The position numbers were made by a program, and so were the translations under genes. DNA of 64,000 nucleotides, taken from Dipteris shenzhenensis. Taxonomy: Eukaryota; Polypodiophyta; Polypodiopsida; Gleicheniales. Positions 1 through 11,000 of this stretch are shown one piece after another; within the stretch, counting starts at the first letter, position 1, and every line of letters starts with the position of its first letter. The stretch lies in the NCBI GenBank assembly GCA_047967505.1, contig CM106540.1; one strand, written 5' to 3'. The notes beneath the pieces are model-generated. The model saw only the letters and a program-made list of their open reading frames with translations, searched no databases and had not been told where the DNA came from.

Positions 1-122
1 CTGTCATCTGAACAATGAAGCTGAAAACAGAAATGCCATGCTTAGCTGATCTAAGAAGCTAACTTCTAAGTAGCGGTGTGTGAGGAGTCAGGACATAGCC
101 TTTTTGGTGTAAGGATGAAGCT

Positions 123-356
123 TCAAGCCTCCTCTTCACATGAGTCATCATCATCATCTTCAATGGGCTGCTCCTTCTCTGCATCCAAATCAGTATCAGA
201 TTTTGAGTCACTCTCTTCTTGATGCTTAGGCAAGCTTGCCATTGGCAGATCTCCTTGAGTGGCATGAGTGGCTGTAGCAGCATTCAAACTCTCTTCCAAG
301 TTCCCTCTTAACTGCTCCATTGCAAAGAGGTGGTCCTGATCCTTGTCTTTTTCCAA
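123..356 (-). CDS. Acidic C-terminal ORF fragment, unrecognised
   Basis: An open frame of about 77 residues ends in a strongly acidic tail (EQPIEDDDDDSCEEEA, then stop). The region before it is rich in Glu, Asp, Lys and Ser. I see no catalytic or fold motif. The composition differs from the retroelement frames around it, so it could be the last exon of a host gene on the minus strand. It has no convincing ATG at its left end, and an acidic run can arise by chance from a GAT/GAA repeat. I do not recognise a family. Low confidence. Confidence 0.22.
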   Translation of the reverse strand: MEKDKDQDHLFAMEQLRGNLEESLNAATATHATQGDLPMASLPKHQEESDSKSDTDLDAEKEQPIEDDDDDSCEEEA

Positions 357-779
357 ATCTCCATTGTTGCCTCCAATTTCTCAAACCCTTTCATTTGTTC
401 TTAATAGAAGTTATAGGTTTGTATGAAGGAATATCAACTTTTCTGTATTTGCTGGCGTCCATCTATTTAGCTTTTTCATGTGGATCAAAGAAAATGTTCT
501 CCAGTCCCTCTGACATGAAGAGGATGTACTACCTTTTGATAACACACGAATAGCTAGAGATTGAAGATAGAAGTACTTGATCCAAAATTCTCCCAGCACT
601 TGACTCCCAAATTCATTTTGCTCTTCACCTTTGCAACTGGTCGAGCAAACATCCATGCTCATTGTGGTACATATCCAATTGATCTATCAAAGTCCCCTAC
701 AAAGTCAAATTATTTATTGAGCATTTTCACAATGGTGGTCATTCAACCCTCCTGCAATTCTTTATCCTTCTCTTGCCCC

Positions 780-1500
780 ATGTTGGAGGTAGAGGGTCAG
801 TGCCCCACCTGTGAGCCCTCAAATGAGGAGGGCTCAGGGGGTGGACACTACATAGGTATGTGGGTAGGGGGAAGGGGTGGGGCTGCCATGTGGGCAGCAT
901 CATGGCTGCCACATGTGCATCAGATCATAGTTCTTCTGTGTCATTTTAGGGCGCTGACTGTCTGCCCACAATTAGAGCAGAATGTGGGGCTGGAACAGAC
1001 CCAGCCATGTGGCCATCCAGAAGGCCTTGGGGCTGGTGCAGGACCAGTAGAACAGGAGCATCTAATGGGGGGGCTGGGGCTATTTATAGGCCTGCCCCAG
1101 TCGGCAGAACAGCAAACAGGTCGGGGCAGCCGAGGTTGCACACGGCGTGCTCAGTTAGTACTATAGTTGTGAAGGCTGCTTTGTACTCAGGCTCACAAGA
1201 AGGGGTGGTCATAGAGAGGTGTTTCTTGCTCAACGTAGATATGCATGAGCTGCAACAATTTCCATTGGTGGACTGTCTACCCATGCCAGTCTGAATCCCT
1301 GAATGCACAGAACTGAGAGTCACCCCACGTCCCCTTGGGGCGTGAGAGTTGTTAGGTTTTAAAATAGGTAAGGTTTGGTGTAAATGAGTGATGGGGTTTC
1401 GATACGAGTGATTTGGGGATGTAGTCACGGGAGGAGCGGATGGTGATATGGACAGACTGTTATTTTCTTGTTTTTTTTGGTTGTATAAAGAAATTTGTTT
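780..1500. repeat. LTR-like block (same type as 10,906 and 37,480)
   Basis: The block opens with TGTTGGAGGTAGAGGGTCAG followed by CAAATGAGGAG. A closely similar opening, TG..GGAA then (C)AAATGAGGAG, recurs at about 9,819 and 10,906, and a looser version (TATGAGGAG) at about 37,500. The copy at 37.5 kb ends directly at a tRNA-Met primer site, so this opening marks an LTR family. A TATA-like stretch (CTATTTATAGG, near 1,080) sits where the U3 promoter would be. The right end is not clear. The 201-residue ORF across this block is taken as fortuitous. Bases 357-779 hold nothing I can identify. Confidence 0.4.
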
Positions 1501-1862
1501 TCATTGAGCTTGATCGCCTCTCCCTCCTTCACCAATGCTTCCCATGGACGAGGTTCTTTAAATTTTCAATCAGAGTGAGGATTGTAGAGATTCTAGAGTC
1601 TTTCAAAACCTAGATGGCAGCTTATGCTTGGGTACTGATGAGAACATAAGTGTAGCTTTGCTTACTACGTTATCTTTTTCTCGTTTTCAAAGACTTATAA
1701 TTTTGTATAAAGGCACTTACAAACTCCCTTCTTTCCTTTGTTCTTTAAAAAGCTTTAATTTCTAAGATTGGATATATTCTCCATCTTATGAAGGTATTAA
1801 TGTATATAAAAACAAAAATGCACTTCACTACCTTATCATCCAGTTTGCCTCTCATCTGCTGA

Positions 1863-2510
1863 GGCATATGTGCATATGCTATGCAGCCAACACCCTAAGG
1901 TAATCAACCTGGGGTTTCTTGTCATGCCAAGCCTCAAAAGGTGTTATGGTTTTCAAGGCTTTGGTGGCACACATAATGGATTCCATCCAAAATTTATGTG
2001 GCAGAGTTTTACACTTGATGATACATCTGGCCATCTCCATCAGAGATCTGTTTTTCCTTCTCATTAACACCATTTGGCTAAGGTGTATATGTCATTTTAG
2101 GGTGGTCCTTGATGCCTTTTTCCTGCAAATATGCCTTAAAAGCATTTGGTAAGTCCCTCCCTCCTCTGTCTGATCTCAAAGTGTGCATTTTGCTCCCTAT
2201 TTTGATTTCAGTCAATGCTGACACCACATAAATACATCGTATTTTTCCTTCAAAAGATAGAACCATGTAAATCATCAATAAAGATCAGAAGATTCTTTCC
2301 CAAGGATGGTGTCCTTATGGGACCAATCAATATGTATGAGCTACAATTTTCTGTCAGTTTTAAGTGATCCATACCTTCGAAAGGCATTCCTGTGCATCTT
2401 TTTCAAAATGCACCCTTCACAAATATGTTTTGGAGGGGTCTCCATTGTAGGCATATTCGATATCCTATTATGGTCTGCACCTACTGCTGGGCACTGATGA
2501 CGTTCAGTGG
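1863..2510 (-). mobile_element. Ty1/copia integrase remnant
   Basis: Read on the minus strand, broken frames give recognisable copia integrase text in the correct order. A CEGC...K zinc-binding-like region lies near 2,430, LRSDRGGRDLPNAFKAYLQ near 2,140-2,180, KDH..MTYTPxxNGV near 2,080, and KFWMESIMCATKALKTITPF near 1,960-2,000. These match the catalytic core of Ty1/copia integrases, in which the LRSDNGGE block carries the second Asp. Several stops and frameshifts make it inactive. The reverse transcriptase expected to the left is not visible. Bases 2,510-3,080 look like further decayed element sequence. Confidence 0.65.
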
Positions 2511-3083
2511 GGATGTCATAGTAGATAGTCCCTGCTATGCGTGATGGAGTGTTTTCAACCTTATGAATGACTATCGTGAGATACTATGTGTTGTGTTTTA
2601 AGAGGATGAGTTTGGTCATGTTCCTGGATTCATCTAGATATATTCAACACCATGTTATGCCTGTGTTTCACATGCCAAATTCGGTTTGCCACAATTTTGC
2701 ATCTTTCATTGCAGAAGGTACTATTGCCACACAAGCATTATGCATGCTGCTGTCATGTGTATCTAACTGATATAAACCATGATGTAAGCATGTAGTGCCT
2801 ATTTGATAGTCTTTTCTCTAATTCTTACAATGTACTGATCATCCTCAAATGTGACAGTATACCCTCTTTTACCAAAAGAGGAAACAGAAATTGAATTGTT
2901 CTCTATTTCATGGCATCTAGAAGACACAAATTAGTTCCATCTACTGATGGCAAAATAATCTTCCCAACTCCCTTGAGAGGATATGAAGAGTCGTTGGCAC
3001 AGGATACTATTTTACCCTTTGGAGCAGGCTGCAACTAACAAATCAATGTTTCATGAAATAATGTGCCTAGGTGCACCAATGTT

Positions 3084-4100
3084 TCATGAAGGAATTTCAT
3101 GGTTGTCATGCTCCTGGTTCTGTAGCTGGATGGCCACGTATGTGAACCGGTTGGCATAATGGTTGACCGATGCTAGGGGCCCCTGGAAAAGCTCGAAGAT
3201 CTGTGGCTCCAATTGTGTCTTGTTGTCCTTCAGGAATATCATCCACGGGTAATGGGCTAACCTACCACTGAATATTTGTCCACAGCCCATTAAGGAATTT
3301 CATGGTTTTGTCCTGCTTCTTGTTATGTAGCTAGATGGCCATGCATGTGAACTGGTTGGCACAGTGGTTGACCAATTCTAGGGGCCCCTGGGAAGGCTTG
3401 AAGACCTGTGGCTCCAAGCAATCCAGGTGGTAAGGAATTGTGTCTTGCTGTCTTGAGGAATCCTGTCGACATGTAATGCTGTATCTCCACCAAAGCATCA
3501 TAATGATCCACCCACCACTTGTGCGACCATGTGACGGCTTCACTTGATAGATGTATGGAAGCCAAAATACACTTTCTCATTGTCCTTTGTGGGGACCGCT
3601 GAGAAGCGTCTTTCGAATGGATTGAGCCACGAAACACCCATGGGCCAGTATTATTATCATACCTCTAGAATTCTGTTTCCTTGAAAAGTTCAACTTGGTA
3701 GCTTTATAACCAGTGCCCGATTGTGTGCTTCCTTTTCTTCTTGCACTACTTGAAGGCGCTCTTCCTTGTCTTCTTGCGTTACTCTTTTGCTTCTTGGGCC
3801 TCTTGGGCAGCTACTCTTGCTTCCTAAGTTGCCCGCTCCCGATCATCCCTCAGCTCCTGGCATTGGAACATCTAGGCAAAAAGGTTTTCTGACTGCTGAA
3901 CCTGTGGCTGAAGGAGATACCTGTGTCTCCATTGACAGAGGTGTTGCTGTTGGAGGTGTTGTGGGTGGGGCTGCCTCCTGTGTTGAAGCCACCTCTTCCT
4001 CCATGTCTCATTGGGAATGTGCTGCTGCGTTCATGGTGGATCTGTTGGAGCATGTCTGTAGAAACTGGACGTCCTTTCTTGATCTGAGCCTCAGACTCTT
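3084..4100 (-). mobile_element. Gypsy-like gag remnant with internal duplication
   Basis: Minus-strand frames carry a Gly/Arg/Asn-rich start near 4,050 (MLQQIHHERSSTFPMRHGGR). A gag-like body follows at 3,330-3,640, with RKCILASIHLSSEAVTWSHK and WWVDHYDALV. This order is typical of plant Ty3/gypsy gag genes, whose core reads like xxLxGxAxxWW. About 170 bp near 3,310-3,480 is repeated in direct orientation near 3,115-3,240, both copies carrying the AGGGGCCCCTGG segment. Frames are broken. A site resembling the initiator-tRNA primer site lies just to the right. Confidence 0.5.
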
Positions 4101-4105
4101 AGGAG

Positions 4106-4125
4106 AAAATGCTGAAGCTCTGATA
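4106..4125 (-). other. Possible primer-binding site (initiator tRNA-Met type)
   Basis: The + strand reads GCTCTGATATCAATATAATA, whose complement contains TGATATCAGAGC. This is one mismatch from TGGTATCAGAGC, the site complementary to the 3' end of plant initiator tRNA-Met that many LTR elements use. It lies just upstream, on the minus strand, of the gag remnant at 3,084-4,100, as expected. The 5' LTR would then start near 4,125 and run rightwards. I could not define its other end. Confidence 0.4.
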
Positions 4126-4619
4126 TCAATATAATAGGTGAGATGACTACCTTGCTCTCTCTCTAGCTTCTTATCTTTTATTAGCAGAATGCATGAATTG
4201 TAAAGAGAAAAACACACAAGAACTTATGTGCTATGCTGTGAGTGGGTGTGAGAATGAAGTGGGATTGAGTTGCAATAGGCCCCCCTCCGAAGAGAATATC
4301 TACTGTATTATTGAGCCAAAAGGCTGATTACACCTGTGGCCTGTGGGCATGAATACAATATGAAGGTTACCCTTCCTGTGGAGAGGGAGACGGAGTGCTC
4401 TTCTACTCCTCTGTTGCACTGGTTGAGGATATAGGCTGCTGGGAGGCTGGAGCTCATGCAAGGAGCTGATCCTCGAATGAGGAGGAGAGGAGCCCTTTGT
4501 ATAGGAATGGACCCCCTGCTGACAACTAATTGGATGAGCTGGCCGACTCCTCCTGGTGGACCCTGACTCGGCTGCTGCTCTCAGCTCCCCCGACCTGCTA
4601 CATGGCAGTTGGGTGTTGG

Positions 4620-4738
4620 CTGTGCCTGGTAAAGCCTACACAGAATACCTCATCAAATGGAAAGGTTTAACGGAAGATGAGAATTCTTGGCAACCTGAGA
4701 GCATTGCGCAGGACTACCCCTATCTCCTACAGAGCTGA
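4620..4738 (+). mobile_element. Chromodomain fragment of a Ty3/gypsy integrase
   Basis: The + strand reads AYTEYLIKWKGLTEDENSWQ followed by PESI and a stop soon after. The pattern EYLIKWKG...ENSWQP is the chromodomain found at the C terminus of chromovirus (Ty3/gypsy) integrases. It is on the opposite strand to the other gypsy pieces nearby, so it comes from a separate insertion. Only the last 40 or so residues are present. A host chromodomain exon is possible but less likely, because the domain is immediately followed by a stop as in gypsy pol. Confidence 0.55.
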
Positions 4739-5039
4739 CCAGCCAAGGTATGCTGCAATCCTTTCGTTAATTTGCTTTCCTAGGCTTAAAACTTGCAAAG
4801 ATTTTCACCGAAGCATGCTTTGTAGTTTGGCAGGATATTCTAATGAATACGTTCTGCTTTCTAAAATTCTTGTAGAGGTATACATGTTCTCTTCTTCTGT
4901 GTTATAATTTTTTAATGCAACAGTGTACACGCAGTTTTAGTACTTTAGAAGCTTTTTGTAGAACTTACTCTGTGTGCTCTCTATTTGTATGGAAACACCA
5001 ACTGTCATGGGACATGCTAATTTTGTTTACATGAAACAG

Positions 5040-8000
5040 GTAAAGAGATTATATGTGCCTTTGCCAGATATAAATACGCGAAGAGATCTTCTCAACAAGC
5101 TTCTAAAGGGGAAAGCCTACTCTTTGCCTGGTAATTTGTGGGAGCGTTTGTTTCCTAGATGTACATGTTGCCAAGCTAAATTCTCCTCAAAAGAAATAGG
5201 CAATCGATTCTCGTGTCCCTGATTGATGAATGGAAATTTTAAAAGTCTATGCTGCTCATTAGATTTGCTCTGTTAGCATGCAATGAGAATATTATACAAA
5301 AACGGACAGTAGAGTGTCTAGCCCTAGTTGATAAAGAGACCCTGATGCCTTGCCCGCCTTTATACAATCCAATACACCAATGCATTTCCCTCAAAACTGA
5401 GTATTGCAAGTCTGGATAGACTGATGCAGCCTCAAAATTTCCAGCACCTCTTTGACATGTTGTAAGTGCTTCTGTTCCCGCACCGTTGAATTTATCCAAC
5501 ATGTCATCAATCTTGGGGATTGGAAACACGTTTTTAATAGTGGCCTCGTTGAGATCTTTGTAATCAATGCACATGCTGTACGACCCATCTTTCTTTTTCA
5601 CTAGAAGTATAGGAGAGGCAAAAGGAGAAGTATTGTGAGAAATGAAGTTCTTCTCCAACCTTTACCTGCTCTTCTACTTGCTCCCCTTCCACCTTAGAGA
5701 GACGATGTGGAGCCTTATCGATGGGCTTGCTGCCAGGATCTAAGCTATAGCATGGTTAACATTGCTCTTCGGAGGTAAAAGTATCAGCAAATTCTGAAAG
5801 TCTTTGCTGGATATCAACATCTCCCACCCAAGGGGTACTCCCTATTTGAGGTTCAGTCATGACACGACCCCAACACTCCTGAAACCTTTGACCTACAAGC
5901 AAACACTAGAACACACGAAACATGAGGAATCTGAGCAGACTGCTCACCACCCAACCATGACATGTACGAGATAAGATCCCGAATCGTGAGATGTCCCCTC
6001 CGACTGAGCTACTGGCACGAACTCCCAACCAGATCTTGACCAGCCTGGTGTCCCATACCACCAGGCGGCGCCTAGAGGCCTTGGATCTGCTACTGGGTCT
6101 TGGGCTACTTTGAGTTCTAGGCGCGCGTTTGCGATTCGATCTAGGATCAGAGGTAGCACTAGGGAACTAGACTTGTTCCCCTCGGCTCCCTGAAGACTGA
6201 ACCTCTTATAGACTTGGGCCCAATGCGGCAAAAATAGCGGAGACCCTATCTGGTTCGTACCCTTGCCACTCAACCCAAGAATCAAGCTTGCCTAGCCCTA
6301 AGTCTCCCTAGGCTACCTGAGCTAGTCTTGTGTACCTCAGTACACATCAGATACCAATCCTTGAACTCACTCCTGAGTTCGTAAGAAAACAGAGGAATGT
6401 CCTCTGGAGGTTAGGTAATGTCTCCCATGTTGTGTCCTCCTCAACACGATCCTTCCACTTGATCTTGTATTCCGTGATAGTTCTATTTCTGATCTGTCTT
6501 TCACGAAATTCAAGAATACTCTTAGGTTCGTGTGGAATAAAAGTCAAATCAGTAACTTTGATTATTTCTTGAGGAGAAACAAGCTGATCATCCGCACCCA
6601 GTAACTCTTTCAGTCGACTGACATGAAAAATTGGATGTACTTTAACATCAAGAGGCAATTCTAGTTTATATGCAACTGGTCCAATTCTTTTAATAATCTT
6701 GAATGGACCACAGTATCTGGGGGATAATTTTGGAACCAAACCAGTACTTAGGCTCTTGGATTCCTTGGGAATACGTAAATATACCATTGTTCCGTCAGAA
6801 TACTCTCTGGGTGAACAATGTCTATTAGCATAAAATCTATCCCAATCCTGGGCACTTCTAATAGACTCCTTGGCAAATTGCAACATTTCTTGCATTTCTT
6901 GCAAGAATGTCCTTGCAGCATCATTGTTTATTCCCTTGAACCCAACCATAACTTGTGACTTAGGTTGAAACCCGTACAAAAGGACTATCACGTAAAAATA
7001 AGCCCATATTTGGCAATATGAAAAATTTAGGGTGAAACTGGAAGTGTACTTGCCACTTGTGTAACCAAGTGTCGACCACTTTCTAAGTCCCGGATTTTTG
7101 ATCTCTGGGATAGGGATCTGGTGTAATATTCGGACCCAACACTGAAGCTAAAGCGTCAACATGTGTAAGCGCTTGGACAGTGACAGTGCTGGTCAAGAGC
7201 ATGATAGAAGTCTGAATTTCTCGGAGTTGCTGTGTCAACCCCGTATTATTCGAATTAACCAGTTCAAACTTTGCGTCAAGAGCGGAGGTGAATTCATTGA
7301 AGGCCGTCTTTGTAATCAGATTGTCATAACGACCCTGGTCGTCCCCTCCTTGAAAATCCATGTCATGATCTCCCTCGAAAAGCCGGGGTTCAATCGAATC
7401 AGCCATGAGTAGATCGTGGCAGAGCCATGAGTAGATCGTGGCAGAGGAAGAGAGCGTTGAAACTGAATTCGGAGGAGAGAGCAGTCTAGGAAAGAGGAAG
7501 CAACAGTTGGGTTCAAGATTTGAAGTGAGCAGCGAATTAGGAACTGCCAGGGAAGTATCTAATATGTTGATGGTGGGAGCACAGCAACAAGAGAATGCCC
7601 AGAGCAGAGAGAAGATAGAAAAGTTGTAGAGTTTGTTGATTGCAAAAACTAGTATGGTTGAGGATATACAGAAGTGGCTAGTAGAGGTCAAAAGTATTCT
7701 AACTGAACAATAAATATCTTGATGGAGGGACATTCAAAAGTGTCCATTGAGAATGCAATTTTACAAGCAAGGGTGGATGCACTAACAGAGGTGGAGGCTC
7801 AGATCAAGGTCATGAATGATGAGGATACACTTGAGGTAGAGGGCGGAAACAAGGGAAGAAAGAAAACGGCAAGGCCCGATGGAGGAATGAGGGCGACTGA
7901 TCTGAACTATGGAAAGCAGCAATTTGACCCTGATTGACGAGGATCGATAGAGGAGACGGATGAGGAGAGTATTGGCGCACAATTCTTCGGGTCTAGGGGC

Positions 8001-11000
8001 TGGTGGAGGGAAGGAATCCAGAATGTTTATAGGCTAGGTGAACCCTAGCTTTTAGAAAGCCAAGCTTTCTAGAAAAGCCATCCGCCTAACTTGAAAGGCT
8101 TTCCGCTTGTTTTAAGTTTCCAAGCATCGAACCATTCTCGGCCCAATCCCGATCTGATCAGCTCCCATTGTGCACCTCCTCTTGCCCTCTTCTCTCAACG
8201 CCAACCCTACTACTCTCAGCCAGACATTCCAGTGTAGTCCCCCCATTTCCGCCATAGCTTGACGCTCCAGATTGGCAGCCCTACTCAAGCTAATACTCCC
8301 GCCATGAGATCATTCCAACTCCGAATCCCTAGCTTCGAATCTATCTCTCCATGATCCTTCCGCGAATCTTCCTAACTCACCCTGCTTCACAGCGAATCCG
8401 CCTGGGCTATCTTCACGAATCCCTTCTATCCCAATCTAGACAAGCTATAACCCTAACTGACGAATCCACAAGCCCTTTCAGGATATCCCAAGCAATTTCG
8501 AATTTGAATCTTACCTGGAGGAAATCACGTCCACTCTTTCTTGCAACACAGATTCATACCTCAGGAGTTGGCTCTGATACCAATTGACACGACCCGAGCA
8601 CTATTGAAACCTTTGACATGCAAGCAAGCACAAGAACACACGAAACATGAGGAATCTGAGCAGGCTGCTCACCACCCACGAGATAAGATCCCGAATCGTG
8701 AGATGTCCCCTCCAAGCCACTAGTTGAGCTACTGGCATGAACTCCCAACCAGATCCTGACCAACCTGGTGTCCCGACTCCCATACCACTAGGTGGCGCCT
8801 AAAGGCCTTGGATCTGCTGCTGGGCCTTGGGCTACGCTAAGCTGCAAGTGCGTGTCTGCGACTCGAGACCTAGCACTAGGGAACTAGACTTGCTGCCCTC
8901 AGCTTCCTAAAGACTGAACTTCTGGGCCCCTTTTATAGACTCGGGCCCAATGCGCCAAAAATAGCGGAGACCCCTATTTGGTTCATACCCTTGCCACTCA
9001 ACCCGAGAATCAAGCTTGCCTAGCCCTAAGCCTCCCCAGGCTACCTGAGCTAGTCTTCTGTATCCTAGTACACATTAGACACCAATCTGTGCGCATGACA
9101 GGTTACATACAATGCAGATATGCCAAACTCTTTCTTGAGTTCCCTGGCCACTTGTGCTGAAATCAGCTGTAATTTTTGGGATCATCACACCGTGCAACAC
9201 CACTGTGTTGCCTCTGTGTGCCAAATGGAGAGTCATGGCATTCAGATTAACATAAACTCCCCAAGAGATTTCATCCAATCACATCCCAAAAGTGGGATCC
9301 ATGTCCAAGGTACTGCAAAAGCATAATCCTGTGAGACTTAGACCTATCCATCTTGGCGACATAGCTGCTAATCATGTGCTGTCCATCGGTAACCTCAACT
9401 CTCCATGGTCAATTTATGTGTGGCTACGAGCTTAACTTTTTGGAAGGTCTTAATCAACGTTGGTAAGACTACGGGTACTCCCATTGTCCACTAAGATATA
9501 GTCCTTCCATCAATAATCACCTCTCAACCTTGAGTGTTTGGGTCGACACACATTTGGACATAAGTGGCTAGTGTTACCGACGCTTGAGGTTAGGTTAAAG
9601 CCATGTAACCTAACCCTAGGACAATTGGGACATGGCACCCCTTGGTATAGTTAGGATAGTCTTAGGGTGAGAAAACCAGGACACCCTATGCCTATACAAG
9701 TGTGAGCCTTAGCTCATTCATCTATTCTTGGGAGTGAGGCTTCCTTAGAATACCCAGCTAGCTCCCTAATAACATCCATGCACAAATGGGGCTGCATGGT
9801 ATGGGATGTCTAGTCTTGTTGGAAGTACAAGATCAATGCCCCACTTGGGATTTGCGAAATGAGGAGAGCAAAGGGGCTTGGCACCTACACGTTACTGGGT
9901 GTAGACTGTCAGGTAGAGGGAGTGAAGACGAGTCACACGTGGGGAGCCCTCTAGGAGCTGGTGCAAAGATGCAGCCACATGGGCTGCTGTGCAGGTCCGC
10001 ATAGGCTCTAGTACATGCCCGCACACATGCCCGCACAGTGGGCAGCCTGTGATAGGCAAGAGGAATTGAACATCATGTTGACAAAATTGGATGCTTTCAA
10101 TGCGTACCGTTTGATGTTAGTGCGGTACTAAACGAACTAAAAAATCTTGAGCATGCATCCATTCGATACACAAAAGAAAGACATTGATTTTAGAGTTTTA
10201 GAGTAGGTACTTGTACATGCTTTTAAAATTTGTTGAAACACAAACATGTTACATAGGTGCTTAATGGAGAGGAAGAGAGATGGAGATGCTTGGTGAGATG
10301 TGGAAGGGGAGGTAGCTTCACTCTTGAGCCTTGCCACTTGATAGCGATGGAGAGGGGAGACTCAAGAGTCAAGAGGTAGATGCTTAGGGTGAGGTCACAC
10401 AGTGAGGAGAGAGGGGGTTTATATGGAACTTTTCCATTTGGGAGGCCCAAAATCAGTTTGGCACCACCACCACCACCAACAACAAAACAAAACCACAAAA
10501 ATGTGCCCCCCCCTCCGCCCCCACACCCCCACCCCTTCCCGTTCCTTCTTCTTTTTTGTTGTTGTAAGGGACTGATCCGGATACCAATGGCAATAAAGGC
10601 CATTAAGAAAACAAAACATGTAAGTTGGAGAGAGCAAGGACAATTGAGAAGTTGAGCTTTACAGAAAATTCAGAAGCTGCAAGGCGAGGACACGGTCACT
10701 AATGTGTGGCAGCCCACAATGCCATTTCAACAAAGCAAGAGTGCATCCGACAAGGAAGCTCTGCCAGTGTCGGAAGAACTATTTGGTGAAATCCGAGAAA
10801 GACAATTTGAGGAGACAATCTGATGAAATCTGAGGAGATCCTGAAGCTAATGTGAGTGTGTGTGTGAGAGAGAGAGAGGCACACAAAAGTGAGCTCCATC
10901 ACCTTCATGCTGGAAAGTTCACCTCCCCATCTGTAAGCCCCCAAATGAGGAGAGCATGGGGGAGGGAGACCTAGGGCAACATGTGCCCAGAAAAGAGACA

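Noticed and set aside
561-1166. 201-residue ORF on the + strand
   Set aside because: It overlaps an LTR-like block, with Gly/Cys/Trp-rich text and no family motif, and the opposite strand is also open.
10223-10655. Proline/glycine-rich ORFs on both strands
   Set aside because: Composition artefact of CCACCACC and CCCCCCTCC runs.
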